Below, piece by piece: positions 43,881 to 55,363 of a stretch of 64,000 bases of DNA. The translations under genes and the position numbers were made by a program. The DNA is from Sphingorhabdus_B arenilitoris (GTDB lineage Bacteria; Pseudomonadota; Alphaproteobacteria; Sphingomonadales; Sphingomonadaceae). Under the pieces are notes generated by a model. It was not told where the DNA came from, did not search any database, and saw nothing but the letters and a program-made list of their open reading frames with translations. Numbering within the stretch: position 1 is the first letter of the stretch; each line of letters opens with the position of its first letter. The DNA lies in the NCBI RefSeq assembly GCF_042651485.1, contig NZ_JBHSDH010000010.1, positions 1 through 64,000 on the forward strand. The letters run 5' to 3'.

Positions 43881-44609
43881 ATGTTGCATTTTATGATGTC
43901 GTTGATGATGGTTTGCGCGCTAGCCAGCTGCAAGACCGCTGATCGCAGTGATGACGGTGCAGGGGCTGCGGGGACACGGCAAAGCAGCAGCATCTATTAC
44001 AAATCGCAATCCGCCGCCGATGCCGCGCTAGCGGCCTTTGATAAGGATAACCCCACGTGCCAGCTCTGGACCAACTGGCAGAAAATGTGCTCGCGTGCAA
44101 ATCCCGATGCTCGTTCATTGTGTGTTACGCAAAAGCATAATTCGGTTGCTCCTTCTGCGCCGTTTTGCGTAGCCTCTGTTTACAAGGATAGTAAAGTAAC
44201 AAATATATCGTCATCAGACACTCGGACGCTTTTATCGATAGCGAGATTCTGCGACGGAAAGACGTCGCTTGAGACCAACCCCGAATGGGATATTCATACC
44301 GCTGTTGGGTTTTGTGCGTATCAAGAAAATCGTCCGTTCGTATTGAAACAACCATTCACGATGAATGAATTAGCGAGCCAATGGATAATTGACAACTTCG
44401 ATGAAAGTCAGATGTCTGAACATTCTATATTGGAAAGTTACGATGAACATAGAAGTAACTGGTGTAATGATTTTGACGTTCTAGGAATGTACGAGCAGGA
44501 AGAGTTCGGGGGAGATGGTGTCATTATGCCCACGCTCCGTATAAAAAACATTGAACCCGTATTTGGAATTTTCTGTAGATCACAGAAACGCATTTCAGCA
44601 GCACCATAA
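43881..44609 (+). CDS. orphan Cys-rich lipoprotein of atypical composition (242 aa)
   Basis: Short lipoprotein signal MLHFMMSLMMVCALASCKTA with lipobox LASC (C17), followed by a polar protein with eight or more further cysteines (CQLWTNWQKMC, SLCVTQ, PFCVAS, RFCDGK, GFCAYQ, WCNDF, IFCRSQ), probably disulfide-bonded. No family recognised. The second half (about 44150-44600) is clearly AT-richer than neighbouring genes, hinting at recent acquisition or weak constraint. No good ribosome-binding site apart from GGGGGTAAT ten bases upstream. It is flanked by 165 and 136 bases of non-coding DNA. Confidence 0.6.
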   Translation: MLHFMMSLMMVCALASCKTADRSDDGAGAAGTRQSSSIYYKSQSAADAALAAFDKDNPTCQLWTNWQKMCSRANPDARSLCVTQKHNSVAPSAPFCVASVYKDSKVTNISSSDTRTLLSIARFCDGKTSLETNPEWDIHTAVGFCAYQENRPFVLKQPFTMNELASQWIIDNFDESQMSEHSILESYDEHRSNWCNDFDVLGMYEQEEFGGDGVIMPTLRIKNIEPVFGIFCRSQKRISAAP

Positions 44610-44745
44610 TAATTGGTAATGCCTTCGAATATTTTGCCGTCATTCGAAATAACCCGTTCCAGTTGCAAAAACCCATCATCCCCTTCTGTCCATCGCCAGT
44701 GATTTAGCGGTGGCGCTTTACGCTTATCCATGCTTGATATAGCGC

Positions 44746-45573
44746 ATGACATCCGATCAGAATGAGCGCGTTTCTGAACGCGGGGGCGGGAGTGAAAATC
44801 CGCTTGCTGTGCCTGCGGCGACTATGGTGATTATGCACCGCGATCCGGCGGGCGGTGCGCCGAAAATATTGATGATGGAGCGGGTCAAAAGCATGGCTTT
44901 TGCCGGCGGTGCAGCGGTTTTCCCCGGCGGCAAGGTGGATCAGGCGGATTTTGACTTTGCCGCCGCATTGCCGCGCGATGTGACATTGGGGCTGGACGTG
45001 CCAGAGGTGGCGGCGCGGCTGGCGGTGATCCGCGAAACGATTGAGGAGGCGGGGTTGGCGCTCGGCCTGCATGGTGTGGAGGATCCCGCCAATTGCGATG
45101 AAGCGCGCCGCGCGCTGCATGATGGCGAGATATTGGGGGAGGTTCTGTCGGCGCAGGGTTGGACCCCCGACCTTCAAAAACTGGTCCCTTGGGCGCGGTG
45201 GCGTCCGCCCACGTTTGAGCGCGTGTCGCGGGTATTTGATACGCGTTTCTATCTGGTTGATGCCGGCGGGGCGCAGTTAAATGCAGTCGTTGATGCGACC
45301 GAGAATAAACGGTTATTCTGGGCCAGCGCCGCCGAAACGCTGCGGCTGGCGGATGAGGGTAAGGTAAAAATCATATTCCCCACCCGCCGCAATTTGGAAC
45401 GGCTGGCGCAATTTGACAGCTTTGACCGCGCCGCCGCCCATGCCGCCGAATATCCCGTCGAAACCGTCCTCACATTTATCGACGAACGGCCCGATGGGCG
45501 CTATTTATGTATCGAAGGTCGGCATGGCTATCCGGTAACCGAAGAAGCGCTTGATACCGCTCTTCGGGGATAG
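44746..45573 (+). CDS. Nudix hydrolase, NUDT19/acyl-CoA-diphosphatase-like (275 aa)
   Basis: Contains GGAAVFPGGKVD and the Nudix helix region RLAVIRETIEEAGLAL, separated by an insertion of about 30 residues, an arrangement typical of the NUDT7/NUDT19-related bacterial family that cleaves nucleoside diphosphate derivatives such as CoA esters. Catalytic Glu pair of the REtiEEaG motif is present. The start lacks a clear ribosome-binding site; the N-terminal 20 residues are polar and may not all be translated. Convergent with the ferredoxin gene (three bases between stops). Confidence 0.82.
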   Translation: MTSDQNERVSERGGGSENPLAVPAATMVIMHRDPAGGAPKILMMERVKSMAFAGGAAVFPGGKVDQADFDFAAALPRDVTLGLDVPEVAARLAVIRETIEEAGLALGLHGVEDPANCDEARRALHDGEILGEVLSAQGWTPDLQKLVPWARWRPPTFERVSRVFDTRFYLVDAGGAQLNAVVDATENKRLFWASAAETLRLADEGKVKIIFPTRRNLERLAQFDSFDRAAAHAAEYPVETVLTFIDERPDGRYLCIEGRHGYPVTEEALDTALRG

Positions 45574-45576
45574 GTA

Positions 45577-45894
45577 TCAATCCTCTTGCGCGATGGTGAC
45601 AATCAATCCGTCGAGATCATCGGTAACCGGTATCTGACACGATAGCCGCGATTGGGCGGTGCGGTGGTCGGTGCTTTCGAGCAGGTCATTTTCATCTTCG
45701 CCCATTGCGGGCAATTTATCGGCATAGGCCGGGTCGATATGGACATGGCAAGTCGCGCAGGAACAGCATCCACCGCATAGCGCCAGCAATTCGTCAAAGC
45801 CATTGTCACGGATCACCTCCATCAGGCTTAGGTCATTATCCGCGTCAACATCGCGGGATTCGCCAGTGCGGGTGATAACGGTAATCTTCGGCAT
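45577..45894 (-). CDS. [2Fe-2S] ferredoxin, adrenodoxin/putidaredoxin type (105 aa)
   Basis: Electron carrier of the cytoplasm. Cluster cysteines C-x5-C-x2-C within LCGGCCSCATCHVH and the fourth in RLSCQIPV are all present, as is the acidic partner-binding helix region MGEDENDLLES. This class serves cytochrome P450 systems, Rieske oxygenases or Fe-S assembly; no such partner is in the window. ATG at 45894 has GGAG eight bases upstream. Divergent from trxB. Confidence 0.9.
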   Translation of the reverse strand: MPKITVITRTGESRDVDADNDLSLMEVIRDNGFDELLALCGGCCSCATCHVHIDPAYADKLPAMGEDENDLLESTDHRTAQSRLSCQIPVTDDLDGLIVTIAQED

Positions 45895-46067
45895 GAACGG
45901 CTCCAATAGTAGGATATATTTGGCCTGTGACATAATCGGCGCCTGACGGGGAAGGCAAGCCCCTATTTTGACTGTATGTTTATACGGGTAAAGACAAGAT
46001 GCTTGGACATCGGCTTGTTGGTCCTTATGTCACCATCCAACAGATTCGTTCATTTACAGGAATTACC

Positions 46068-47036
46068 ATGCCGCACGATCGCCACGCCCCCGTCATCATC
46101 ATCGGTTCCGGCCCCGCTGGTTACAGCGCCGCTGTCTATGCCGCGCGCGCCAATTTGTCGCCAATGATCGTGACTGGCGTTGAAATTGGCGGGCAGTTGA
46201 TGACCACCACCGATGTTGATAATTGGCCCGGCGATGATCAAGGTGTGCTTGGCCCCGAGCTGATGGACCGGATGCGCAAACATGCCGAACGGTTCGGCAC
46301 GCGTATCGAAAATGACCATATTGAGCGCGTCGATTTCAGACAGCGTCCGTTCCGCCTGTATGGCGGCGCGGGTGAATATAGCGCCGATGCGGTGATTATC
46401 GCAACCGGTGCCAGCGCACAATATCTGGGCCTGCCGTCGGAACAGGCTTTTATGGGAAAGGGCGTATCGGCCTGCGCCACATGTGACGGCTTTTTCTACC
46501 GCAATAAACCGGTCGCAGTGATTGGCGGCGGCAATACAGCGGTGGAGGAGGCGCTTTACCTCGCCAATATCGCCAGCCACGTGACGCTGGTTCACCGCCG
46601 CGACAGCCTGCGCGCGGAAAAGATTTTGCAGGACCGATTATTCGCCAAGGAAAAAGAAGGCAAGATCACGATCAAATGGCATCATACGCTGGATGAAGTG
46701 CTGGGCGATGCCACGGGCGTCACGGGAATGCGGATCAAGGCCACGGACAATTCCCCCAATCCCGGCGCGACCGAGGATATTGAGCTGCACGGGGTATTCA
46801 TTGCGATTGGCCACAAACCCAATACTGGCCTGTTTGAAGGCCATTTGGACATGGCAGGCGGCTATATCAAAGTCCGCTCCGGCCTAGAAGGACAAGCGAC
46901 AGAGACCAGCGTGCCCGGCGTCTTTGCCTGCGGCGATGTTATGGACCATATTTACCGGCAGGCAATAACGAGCGCAGGCACAGGCTGTATGGCGGCGCTG
47001 GACGCGGAACGCTTTATCGATGCGGGCGGCGCATAA
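46068..47036 (+). CDS. trxB: thioredoxin reductase TrxB (322 aa)
   Basis: FAD-containing NADPH:thioredoxin oxidoreductase. FAD-binding GSGPAGYSAAVYAARA at the N-terminus, redox site CATCDGFFY, NADPH-binding VIGGGNTAVEEALYLA and the FAD-contacting GVFACGDVMDHIYRQAITSAGTGC are complete. It would serve the thioredoxins encoded at 976-2332. ATG at 46068 follows ACAGGA; the frame upstream is not supported. Confidence 0.96.
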   Translation: MPHDRHAPVIIIGSGPAGYSAAVYAARANLSPMIVTGVEIGGQLMTTTDVDNWPGDDQGVLGPELMDRMRKHAERFGTRIENDHIERVDFRQRPFRLYGGAGEYSADAVIIATGASAQYLGLPSEQAFMGKGVSACATCDGFFYRNKPVAVIGGGNTAVEEALYLANIASHVTLVHRRDSLRAEKILQDRLFAKEKEGKITIKWHHTLDEVLGDATGVTGMRIKATDNSPNPGATEDIELHGVFIAIGHKPNTGLFEGHLDMAGGYIKVRSGLEGQATETSVPGVFACGDVMDHIYRQAITSAGTGCMAALDAERFIDAGGA

Positions 47037-47073
47037 CGCCCGCCTGCGACCTTAACCGACCAAAGGGGTTACC

Positions 47074-47985
47074 ATGAATAATTTCGCAAAAGCCGCCATA
47101 TTGGCGGGCCTTTCGGCCGCGTCACCCGCGCTTGCCCAAGCTTCGGCAGAACAGGCGCTAGACGCCGCCATCGCGGCCGATGATACCGCCGCCGTCGAAG
47201 CGATTGCCAAATATGCGCTGCAAGCAGATCCGGAAAATGCCGCGAATATCACCCGAAAAACGGAGGCCTATAAAACCAAAATTGCCGCCGCCGATGCTGC
47301 TGCAAAGGCTGCACAGATCGAGGAGCAGCGCAACGCGAGTCTCTTTGATAATTGGTCCGGCCGGGGGGAATTGGGCGCATTTCGGTCAAGCGGGAATAGC
47401 AGCAATACGGGATTGACCGCTGGCTTGGCTCTCGAACGGGACGGGATTAAATGGCGGTATAAACTCAGCGCCTTGGCCGATTATCAACGCAGCGGCGGGA
47501 CCACCACGCGCGAACAATTTACAGGCGGGTTCGAGGCCAATTATAAAATCAATAAACGGCTCTTTGGCTATGGCCTCGGCCAATATGAGCGCGACCGGTT
47601 TCAAGGCTATTCGGCGCGATATTCCGTGTCCGCTGGCCTGGGCTATCAGGTGATTGATACCGATAAGATGAAGCTGGATGTTAAGGGCGGGCCAGCGTGG
47701 CGGCAAACCGAATTTGTGGCTGGCGGATCGCAGTCCAGTTTGGCTGGTCTCACCAATGCCAATTTCGCTTGGAATATATCGCCCACCATCACATTGCGCC
47801 AAAATGCATCGGCCTATCTGGAATCGGCCAACAGCAGCCTGACGTCGCTTACCGCGCTTGAGGCGAAGATAAACAGCGCTCTGACCGCACGGCTTTCGTA
47901 TCAGGTGGAACGCGACAGCAATCCACCAGCGGGCCTTGAAAATACTGATACGCTGTCACGCGTCACGATCATTTATGACTTTTAA
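47074..47985 (+). CDS. DUF481 (YdiY-like) outer-membrane protein (303 aa)
   Basis: Signal peptide (MNNFAKAAILAGLSAASPAL, cut after LAQ), an Ala-rich helical region (about 22-90), then a beta-rich domain starting WSGRGELGAFRSSGNSSNTGLTAG, the DUF481 signature, and ending in Phe (TIIYDF), as expected for a barrel inserted in the outer membrane. Salt-stress-associated in some bacteria but function unproved. AAAGGGG precedes the ATG. Follows trxB by 37 bases, possibly co-transcribed. Confidence 0.82.
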   Translation: MNNFAKAAILAGLSAASPALAQASAEQALDAAIAADDTAAVEAIAKYALQADPENAANITRKTEAYKTKIAAADAAAKAAQIEEQRNASLFDNWSGRGELGAFRSSGNSSNTGLTAGLALERDGIKWRYKLSALADYQRSGGTTTREQFTGGFEANYKINKRLFGYGLGQYERDRFQGYSARYSVSAGLGYQVIDTDKMKLDVKGGPAWRQTEFVAGGSQSSLAGLTNANFAWNISPTITLRQNASAYLESANSSLTSLTALEAKINSALTARLSYQVERDSNPPAGLENTDTLSRVTIIYDF

Positions 47986-48038
47986 GTCAATGATTTTTCG
48001 ACATATTTAGCCAAAAACACTTACCTAGATCAAGATTA

Positions 48039-49928
<1,890 letters not shown>

Positions 49929-50047
49929 GATGATTCCTTGGATAAGCGCGCCCTTTGCGCCTTATTTGCGGCAATGTCCATGCTGCGCCGCAAAATAGTG
50001 ATTTTTGCCCTTCGACATCAGCGCCGCTTAACGCTATTCGTGGGGCT

Positions 50048-51700
50048 ATGACCGACTCTCCAAAATTTCCGCCCTTCCTCGATCCTGAAGTGATGAAAGC
50101 CTTTACGGCGCAAATGGATGGCGGCGGCCTTCCCGATGGGGCCGATCCTATGACGGGGTATAAGCATGCAATGGATGCATGGGGTCAAGTGCTGGAACCG
50201 CTGGCCAAGGCGGGGCGCAGCAAGGTAGACCCTGCCGACCGCCGGTTTAAGGGCGAGCAATGGGACCATCCGGTTTTTGACCTGATGCGTCAGGGTTATA
50301 GCGTGATGAGCGAATATATGACCCAAGCCGCGCAGCAGGTTGCCGGCATTGACGACGCGCAAAAGGCAAAGCTGAATTTCGCGGTCAAACAAGTGGTCGA
50401 TGCGATGAGCCCGGCCAATAATGCCTTCACCAATCCCATGGCATTGGAAAAAGCGATTGAGACAAAGGGTGCCAGCCTGATGAAGGGTATGGCCCATATG
50501 ATGGCCGATTTACAGCGCGGACAAATGACGCATACCGACCCGGCGGCATTCCGGCTCGGCGAAAATATTGCCGCCACGCCTGGTAAAGTGGTGCATGAAA
50601 CGCCGCTTTATCAACTTGTTCAATATGCGCCGACGACCGACAAGGTCCTAAAAACGCCGCTGGTGATATTCCCGCCCTGGATCAACCGTTTCTATATACT
50701 CGACCTAACCGCCGAAAAAAGCTTTATCAAATGGTGCGCGGATCAGGGTATTACCGTTTTCATCGCCAGCTGGAAATCAGCCGACAGCAGCATGAAAAAT
50801 GTGGTGTGGGATGATTATATCGCCGCCGAAATTGATGCGATCGACACCATCCGCGACCTGCTGGACGTAAAATCGGTCCACGCCATCGGCTATTGCGTTG
50901 CCGGCACCACGCTTGCTGCGGCGCTTGCCGTGTTGGCGGCGAAAGGCGAGGCAGCGAAAGTCAAGTCCGCCACCTTCTTCACCGCGCAAGTGGATTTTAG
51001 CGAGGCTGGCGAATTGCTCAGCTTCATCGACGATCATCAGCTCAAAATGATTGAGGCGCTGTCGGGTGAAGGATATTTGGATGGCCGTTTCCTTGCGCTG
51101 ACCTTCAACCTGCTGCGCGGCAATGACCTGATTTGGTCAACGGTGGTGAAAAACTATCTGCTCGGCGATGATTATCCGGCCTTTGACCTGCTGCATTGGA
51201 ATGGCGATGTCACCAACCTGCCGGCGCGCTGGCACAAGGATTATCTATGCGATCTGTACCGTGACAATATGCTGGTAGAACCGGGCCGCTTATCGGCGCT
51301 GGGCGTACCGATTGATCTGAGCAAAGTTGAAACGCCAAGCTATATTCAGGCCGGGCGAGAAGATCATATTGCGCCTGCCAAAAGTGTATGGAAAATCCGC
51401 GATCATTTTAAAGGGCCTTTGAAATTTGTCCTCGCCGGAAGCGGGCATATAGCGGGCGTAGTGAATCCGCCGGTCCTGCAAAAATATCAATATTGGCTGA
51501 ATAACGACCCACAAGTGAATACGCTGGAAGCGTTTATCGAAGGCGCGACAGAGATTAAGGGTAGCTGGTGGCCGGACTGGATAGAGTGGCTGCAAACTCA
51601 TGGCGACAAAATGGTGAAAGCCGAAGGCGCGCGTATTCCGGGCGAGGGCAAGCTGAAAGCCATAGAGGATGCGCCGGGCCGTTATGTGAAGTCACGATAA
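50048..51700 (+). CDS. phaC: class I poly(3-hydroxyalkanoate) synthase PhaC (550 aa)
   Basis: Polymerises 3-hydroxyacyl-CoA into storage polyester. The alpha/beta-hydrolase core has the lipase-like box GYCVAGTT with the catalytic Cys at about residue 283, plus the family motifs VIFPPWINRFYILDL, DFSEAGELL and REDHIAPAKSVW (catalytic Asp) and GSGHIAGVVNPP (catalytic His). Length fits class I. ATG at 50048 chosen for homology length. The gene stands alone; the phasin lies 3.7 kb downstream. Confidence 0.94.
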   Translation: MTDSPKFPPFLDPEVMKAFTAQMDGGGLPDGADPMTGYKHAMDAWGQVLEPLAKAGRSKVDPADRRFKGEQWDHPVFDLMRQGYSVMSEYMTQAAQQVAGIDDAQKAKLNFAVKQVVDAMSPANNAFTNPMALEKAIETKGASLMKGMAHMMADLQRGQMTHTDPAAFRLGENIAATPGKVVHETPLYQLVQYAPTTDKVLKTPLVIFPPWINRFYILDLTAEKSFIKWCADQGITVFIASWKSADSSMKNVVWDDYIAAEIDAIDTIRDLLDVKSVHAIGYCVAGTTLAAALAVLAAKGEAAKVKSATFFTAQVDFSEAGELLSFIDDHQLKMIEALSGEGYLDGRFLALTFNLLRGNDLIWSTVVKNYLLGDDYPAFDLLHWNGDVTNLPARWHKDYLCDLYRDNMLVEPGRLSALGVPIDLSKVETPSYIQAGREDHIAPAKSVWKIRDHFKGPLKFVLAGSGHIAGVVNPPVLQKYQYWLNNDPQVNTLEAFIEGATEIKGSWWPDWIEWLQTHGDKMVKAEGARIPGEGKLKAIEDAPGRYVKSR

Positions 51701-51713
51701 CAGGTTCGGGGTT

Positions 51714-52127
51714 CTACCGGACACCATCTTCGCGGCGCTCCGCAAACCATTCGCGTAGCGCCTTTGCCTGACATCCGGTAAAGCCATTACTGCCGACCGC
51801 AGAACAGCTGCTGGGGCGGGCCAGACGTGCTACGTCGTCCAAGCTCTCGGTCGCAGCGGCAAGGCTTCTGTCGCCGGTATGCGGCAATTTTGGCTTCTGA
51901 TAGACATTGGCCGGTATGCGGTAGCGTTCGGCTTCGGGCCGCTCTGCGCAGACAACAATTTCGTCGTCGGCTGCTTGCGGGCAATTTTCATCGCCATAAG
52001 TGATTAAAAAGGACCAGCGCTCTGTCGCCCTTTCTGGCTCTGCTTTTGACTTTGCATCCGCCTGCGCCGCGATTGCCGATATAGCGCATAACCCCGATAG
52101 CGCGGAAAGCTTCAATAATCTGGTCAT
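51714..52127 (-). CDS. hypothetical periplasmic protein (137 aa)
   Basis: Signal peptide (MTRLLKLSALSGLCAISAIA, cut after QADA). The mature part has a conserved-looking block CPQAADDEIVVCAERPEAER-like, with Y and IP following, and a C-terminal CSAVGSNGFTGCQ; similar small proteins with DEIVVC occur widely in sphingomonads, without function. ATG at 52127 has AAGGACAG upstream; the longer frame to 52154 is less likely. Convergent with phaC (13 bases between). Confidence 0.7.
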   Translation of the reverse strand: MTRLLKLSALSGLCAISAIAAQADAKSKAEPERATERWSFLITYGDENCPQAADDEIVVCAERPEAERYRIPANVYQKPKLPHTGDRSLAAATESLDDVARLARPSSCSAVGSNGFTGCQAKALREWFAERREDGVR

Positions 52128-52340
52128 ATGCTGTCCTTCGTCATTTAAGGCCATGGGGTTACACTGGTCCGCGATTACCGCCTATCGGCGCCGTCTATCG
52201 TCCACATACACTGTCTAGCGACAAAAGATGGAGCAAAAATCGATGCGGATATTTTTTCACGGGGTTAGGGAAAAAACCTACCCTTTACGTAAACGTAAAC
52301 TATCGCTATAACCAAGTGATACAATTTGAGGAGAATCGCC

Positions 52341-53534
52341 ATGGATATGGAATTTAGCGCCGAAAACATTGCTTTCCGCGAAGAAGTGCGCAGCTTCATT
52401 CAGGACAATTACCCCGACTCGCTGCGCGCCGCGCAAGAAGAAGGAGAGGAAATGTCGAAGGAGAATTTCCTCACTTGGCACCGTATATTGGCGAAAAAAG
52501 GTTGGGTCGCGCCCGCATGGCCGGTGGAATATGGCGGCCCCGGCTGGACTCCGACACAGCGCTTCATCTTTTCAGAAGAGATCGCTGCGGCTGATTGCGT
52601 AGCGATCATGCCCTTTGGCATCAATATGGTCGGTCCCGTGATTTATACCTTCGGCACGCCGGAGCAGAAAGCGCAATTCCTACCCCGGATATTATCGGGC
52701 GAGGATTGGTGGTGTCAGGGTTATTCCGAACCAGGCGCGGGCAGCGACCTTGCATCGCTGCGCACCACGGCGGTTCGCGACGGCGATGATTATATTGTCA
52801 ACGGGCAAAAAACATGGACCACCATGGCGCAGCATGCCGATTGGGGTTTCTTCCTCGTCAAAACCGATAAGGAAGCAAAGGCGCAGGAGTCTATTTCCTT
52901 TCTGCTAATTGATATGAAGTCGCCCGGCGTCACCGTGCGCCCCATCATCACGTTGGGCGGCGAGCATGAAGTGAATGAAGTTTGGCTGGAGGATGTCCGC
53001 GTTCCCGTATCAAACCGGGTTTATGAGGAAAATAAAGGCTGGACCTGCGCCAAATTTCTGCTTGCACATGAACGCACGGGGATTGCGGGTGTCGCCCGTT
53101 CAAAGCGCGGCGTGGAGAAGATCAAGTCGATCGCGCGCAGCGAAGTGGACGGCGACCGGCCCTTGCTGCAAAATCCCTTTTTCAAACGCAAAGTGTCGGA
53201 GCTGGAGATTGACCTCACGGCGCTCGAATTTACCGAACTACGCTCGCTGGCGGGCGAAGCAGCGGGCAAAGGGCCGGGGCCCGAATCCAGCCTCCTGAAA
53301 ATTAAAGGGTCGGAAATACAGCAGCGGATCACCGAGCTCGCGCTGGAAGCGGTTGGCCATTATGGCGCGCCTTATTTCCGGGGATTTGGTGAAGGCGACA
53401 ATGCCCATCCCATCGGCCCTGATTATGCACACCGCGCCGCGCCAACTTACTTCAACACGCGCAAGACCACCATTTATGGCGGATCGAATGAAATACAGCG
53501 CAACATTATCGCCAAAATGGTGCTGGGACTATAA
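52341..53534 (+). CDS. acyl-CoA dehydrogenase family protein, subunit 1 (397 aa)
   Basis: FAD-dependent alpha,beta-dehydrogenase. WCQGYSEPGAGSDLASLRT is the acyl-CoA dehydrogenase signature 1, WTTMAQHADWGFFLVKT the flavin-binding strand region, and TIYGGSNEIQRNIIAKMVL the C-terminal signature. The substrate is unknown. Together with the smaller paralogue 107 bases downstream it resembles the two-gene, heteromeric acyl-CoA dehydrogenases of actinobacterial and sphingomonad steroid or branched-chain degradation. GAGGAGA six bases before ATG 52341 decides the start. Confidence 0.88.
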   Translation: MDMEFSAENIAFREEVRSFIQDNYPDSLRAAQEEGEEMSKENFLTWHRILAKKGWVAPAWPVEYGGPGWTPTQRFIFSEEIAAADCVAIMPFGINMVGPVIYTFGTPEQKAQFLPRILSGEDWWCQGYSEPGAGSDLASLRTTAVRDGDDYIVNGQKTWTTMAQHADWGFFLVKTDKEAKAQESISFLLIDMKSPGVTVRPIITLGGEHEVNEVWLEDVRVPVSNRVYEENKGWTCAKFLLAHERTGIAGVARSKRGVEKIKSIARSEVDGDRPLLQNPFFKRKVSELEIDLTALEFTELRSLAGEAAGKGPGPESSLLKIKGSEIQQRITELALEAVGHYGAPYFRGFGEGDNAHPIGPDYAHRAAPTYFNTRKTTIYGGSNEIQRNIIAKMVLGL

Positions 53535-53641
53535 CATAAAATATAACGTCAAACGGGCGGCCAATGGCAAGCGGAGCAGCAACTAGCCGCAACCGATACC
53601 GCCGCCGCCATATTGACGGATAAGAGGGTAAGGAACAACAG

Positions 53642-54781
53642 ATGGATTTCACCTATACTGAAACGCAGGACATGATCCGCGATACGCTGGCCCGCTTTTT
53701 GGCCGATACATATGATTTCGACAAACGCCGTGCGATGATCGACAGCGATTTGGGCCGCGATCCTGGCATCTGGACCGCATTGGCACAGGAGCTGGGGATG
53801 CTGGGCGCAGCCTTTAGCGAGGATCATGGCGGTTTGGGCGGCGGCCATTTGGAAAATGCCATCATTATGGAAGAATTGGGCAAGGTCATGGCGATCGAGC
53901 CCTATTTGCAAACTGTGGTGCTCGGCGGCGGCGCATTGAAAGCGGTGGGCGGCGCGGCCGCTGATGCAGTTATCCCCGAAATTATCGGCGGCAATGTGAT
54001 TATCGGATTTGCCTATGCCGAACCGCAAGGGCGCTATAACCTCGCCAATTTGCAGACGAGCGCGAAAAAAGATGGCGCCGGCTATGTGCTGAACGGTCAT
54101 AAATCGGTCGTCTATGCCGCGCCATGGGCCACTCATTTGCTGGTCACAGCACGCACCGGCGGCGGGCAGAGCGAGCGCGAGGGCATCTCCTTATTCCTGA
54201 TCGAGGCGAACACGCCGGGCGTCGTACGCCGCGATTATCCCACGGTGGACGGTTTTCGCGCGTCGGAAATCTATTTTGAAAATGCCAGCATCCCAGCCGA
54301 TGCGCTGCTCGGTGAAGAGGGCGGCGCATTGCCGGTCATCGAACAGATAGTCGATGAAGCAACCGTCGCCATATGTTCAGAAGCCGTTGGCGTGACGGCC
54401 AAGCTGCATGAAGGCACGCTGGATTATGCGAAACAACGCAAACAATTTGGTCAGGAAATTGCCCGGTTCCAAGTGCTGCAACACCGCATGGTGGATATGT
54501 TCATGGAAGTGGAGCAGGCCAAATCAATGACGATTATGGCGACGCTGCATCTCGATAAACCAGCTGAGCAGCGGATGGCAGCGGTCAGCGCGGCCAAGGC
54601 GCGGATTAGCCGGGGCGCAAATTTCGTAGGCCAAAATGCGATCCAGACACATGGCGGTATCGGTATCACGCAGGAGCTTGCCATCGGCCATTATTTCAAA
54701 CGCGCGACCATGATTGAAAATCAATTTGGTAGTGCGGATCATCATTTTGATCGTTATGAGGCATTGACCCTGGCCGCGTAA
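53642..54781 (+). CDS. acyl-CoA dehydrogenase family protein, subunit 2 (379 aa)
   Basis: Second, diverged acyl-CoA dehydrogenase. MDFTYTETQDMIRDTLARFL and LGMLGAAFSEDHGGLGGGH mark the N-terminal domain, VLNGHKSVVYAAPWATHLLV the middle domain, and QTHGGIGITQELAIGHYFKR the C-terminal FAD-binding motif. The signature WxxxEPxAGSD is replaced by FAYAEPQGRYNL, so this chain may depend on its partner for a complete active site. AAGGAA precedes the ATG. Confidence 0.88.
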   Translation: MDFTYTETQDMIRDTLARFLADTYDFDKRRAMIDSDLGRDPGIWTALAQELGMLGAAFSEDHGGLGGGHLENAIIMEELGKVMAIEPYLQTVVLGGGALKAVGGAAADAVIPEIIGGNVIIGFAYAEPQGRYNLANLQTSAKKDGAGYVLNGHKSVVYAAPWATHLLVTARTGGGQSEREGISLFLIEANTPGVVRRDYPTVDGFRASEIYFENASIPADALLGEEGGALPVIEQIVDEATVAICSEAVGVTAKLHEGTLDYAKQRKQFGQEIARFQVLQHRMVDMFMEVEQAKSMTIMATLHLDKPAEQRMAAVSAAKARISRGANFVGQNAIQTHGGIGITQELAIGHYFKRATMIENQFGSADHHFDRYEALTLAA

Positions 54782-54812
54782 AAACGGCGCAGATAGCCCT
54801 GAAGAGACGTTC

Positions 54813-55334
54813 ATGCCGATATTTTACCGATCACCTGTTGCCGCCGATGTGGAAGCTTTGGCGGCGCTGGGCCGTGAAACATTTTGCGATACATTCGCCC
54901 ATCTTTATGCCGCCGAAGATTTGACCGCTTTCTTGGAGCAGGCTTATTCTGTGCCTTCGGTGCAAGCGGATTTTGACAATCCCCGGCTCTATTATCAAGT
55001 GGCAGAGGATAATGGGCAGCTGGTTGGCTATTGCAAAATTGGCGACGGTGTCACGCTTGACTATGATCCGCAGGGCCGCCGCGTGGTGGAGTTGAAACAG
55101 CTCTATCTGCGGGCCGATTATTTTGGCCAGGCAGTGGCCGGTCGCCTGATGGATTGGGCGCTGGAAAAAGCAGCCGCGCTCAATGCAGATGATATGTTGT
55201 TAAGCGTATTTAGCGAAAATCCCCGGGCGCAGCGCTTCTATCAAAAATATGGCTTCGCACATGTAGCAGACACTATTTTCATGGTTGGCAACCATGAGGA
55301 CCATGAATTTCTGTATCTTAAAAAATTGAAATAA
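54813..55334 (+). CDS. GNAT family N-acetyltransferase (173 aa)
   Basis: Acetyl-CoA-dependent acyltransferase. The start YRSPVAADVEALAALGRETF and the acetyl-CoA-binding motif LYLRADYFGQAVAGRLMDWALEKA followed by NPRAQRFYQKYGFA are the GNAT core, similar to the spermidine/PaiA-like subgroup (ETFCDTFAHLY). Substrate not predictable. Starts 31 bases after the dehydrogenase; ends 112 bases before the phasin. Confidence 0.85.
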   Translation: MPIFYRSPVAADVEALAALGRETFCDTFAHLYAAEDLTAFLEQAYSVPSVQADFDNPRLYYQVAEDNGQLVGYCKIGDGVTLDYDPQGRRVVELKQLYLRADYFGQAVAGRLMDWALEKAAALNADDMLLSVFSENPRAQRFYQKYGFAHVADTIFMVGNHEDHEFLYLKKLK

Positions 55335-55363
55335 AGCGATAAATTTGAAATCCCTAAAAATTA

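Noticed and set aside
44438..44752. Minus-strand frame of 104 codons overlapping the Cys-rich lipoprotein and the Nudix start
   Set aside because: First 40 codons look protein-like, but there is no ribosome-binding site and the rest is the antisense of another gene.
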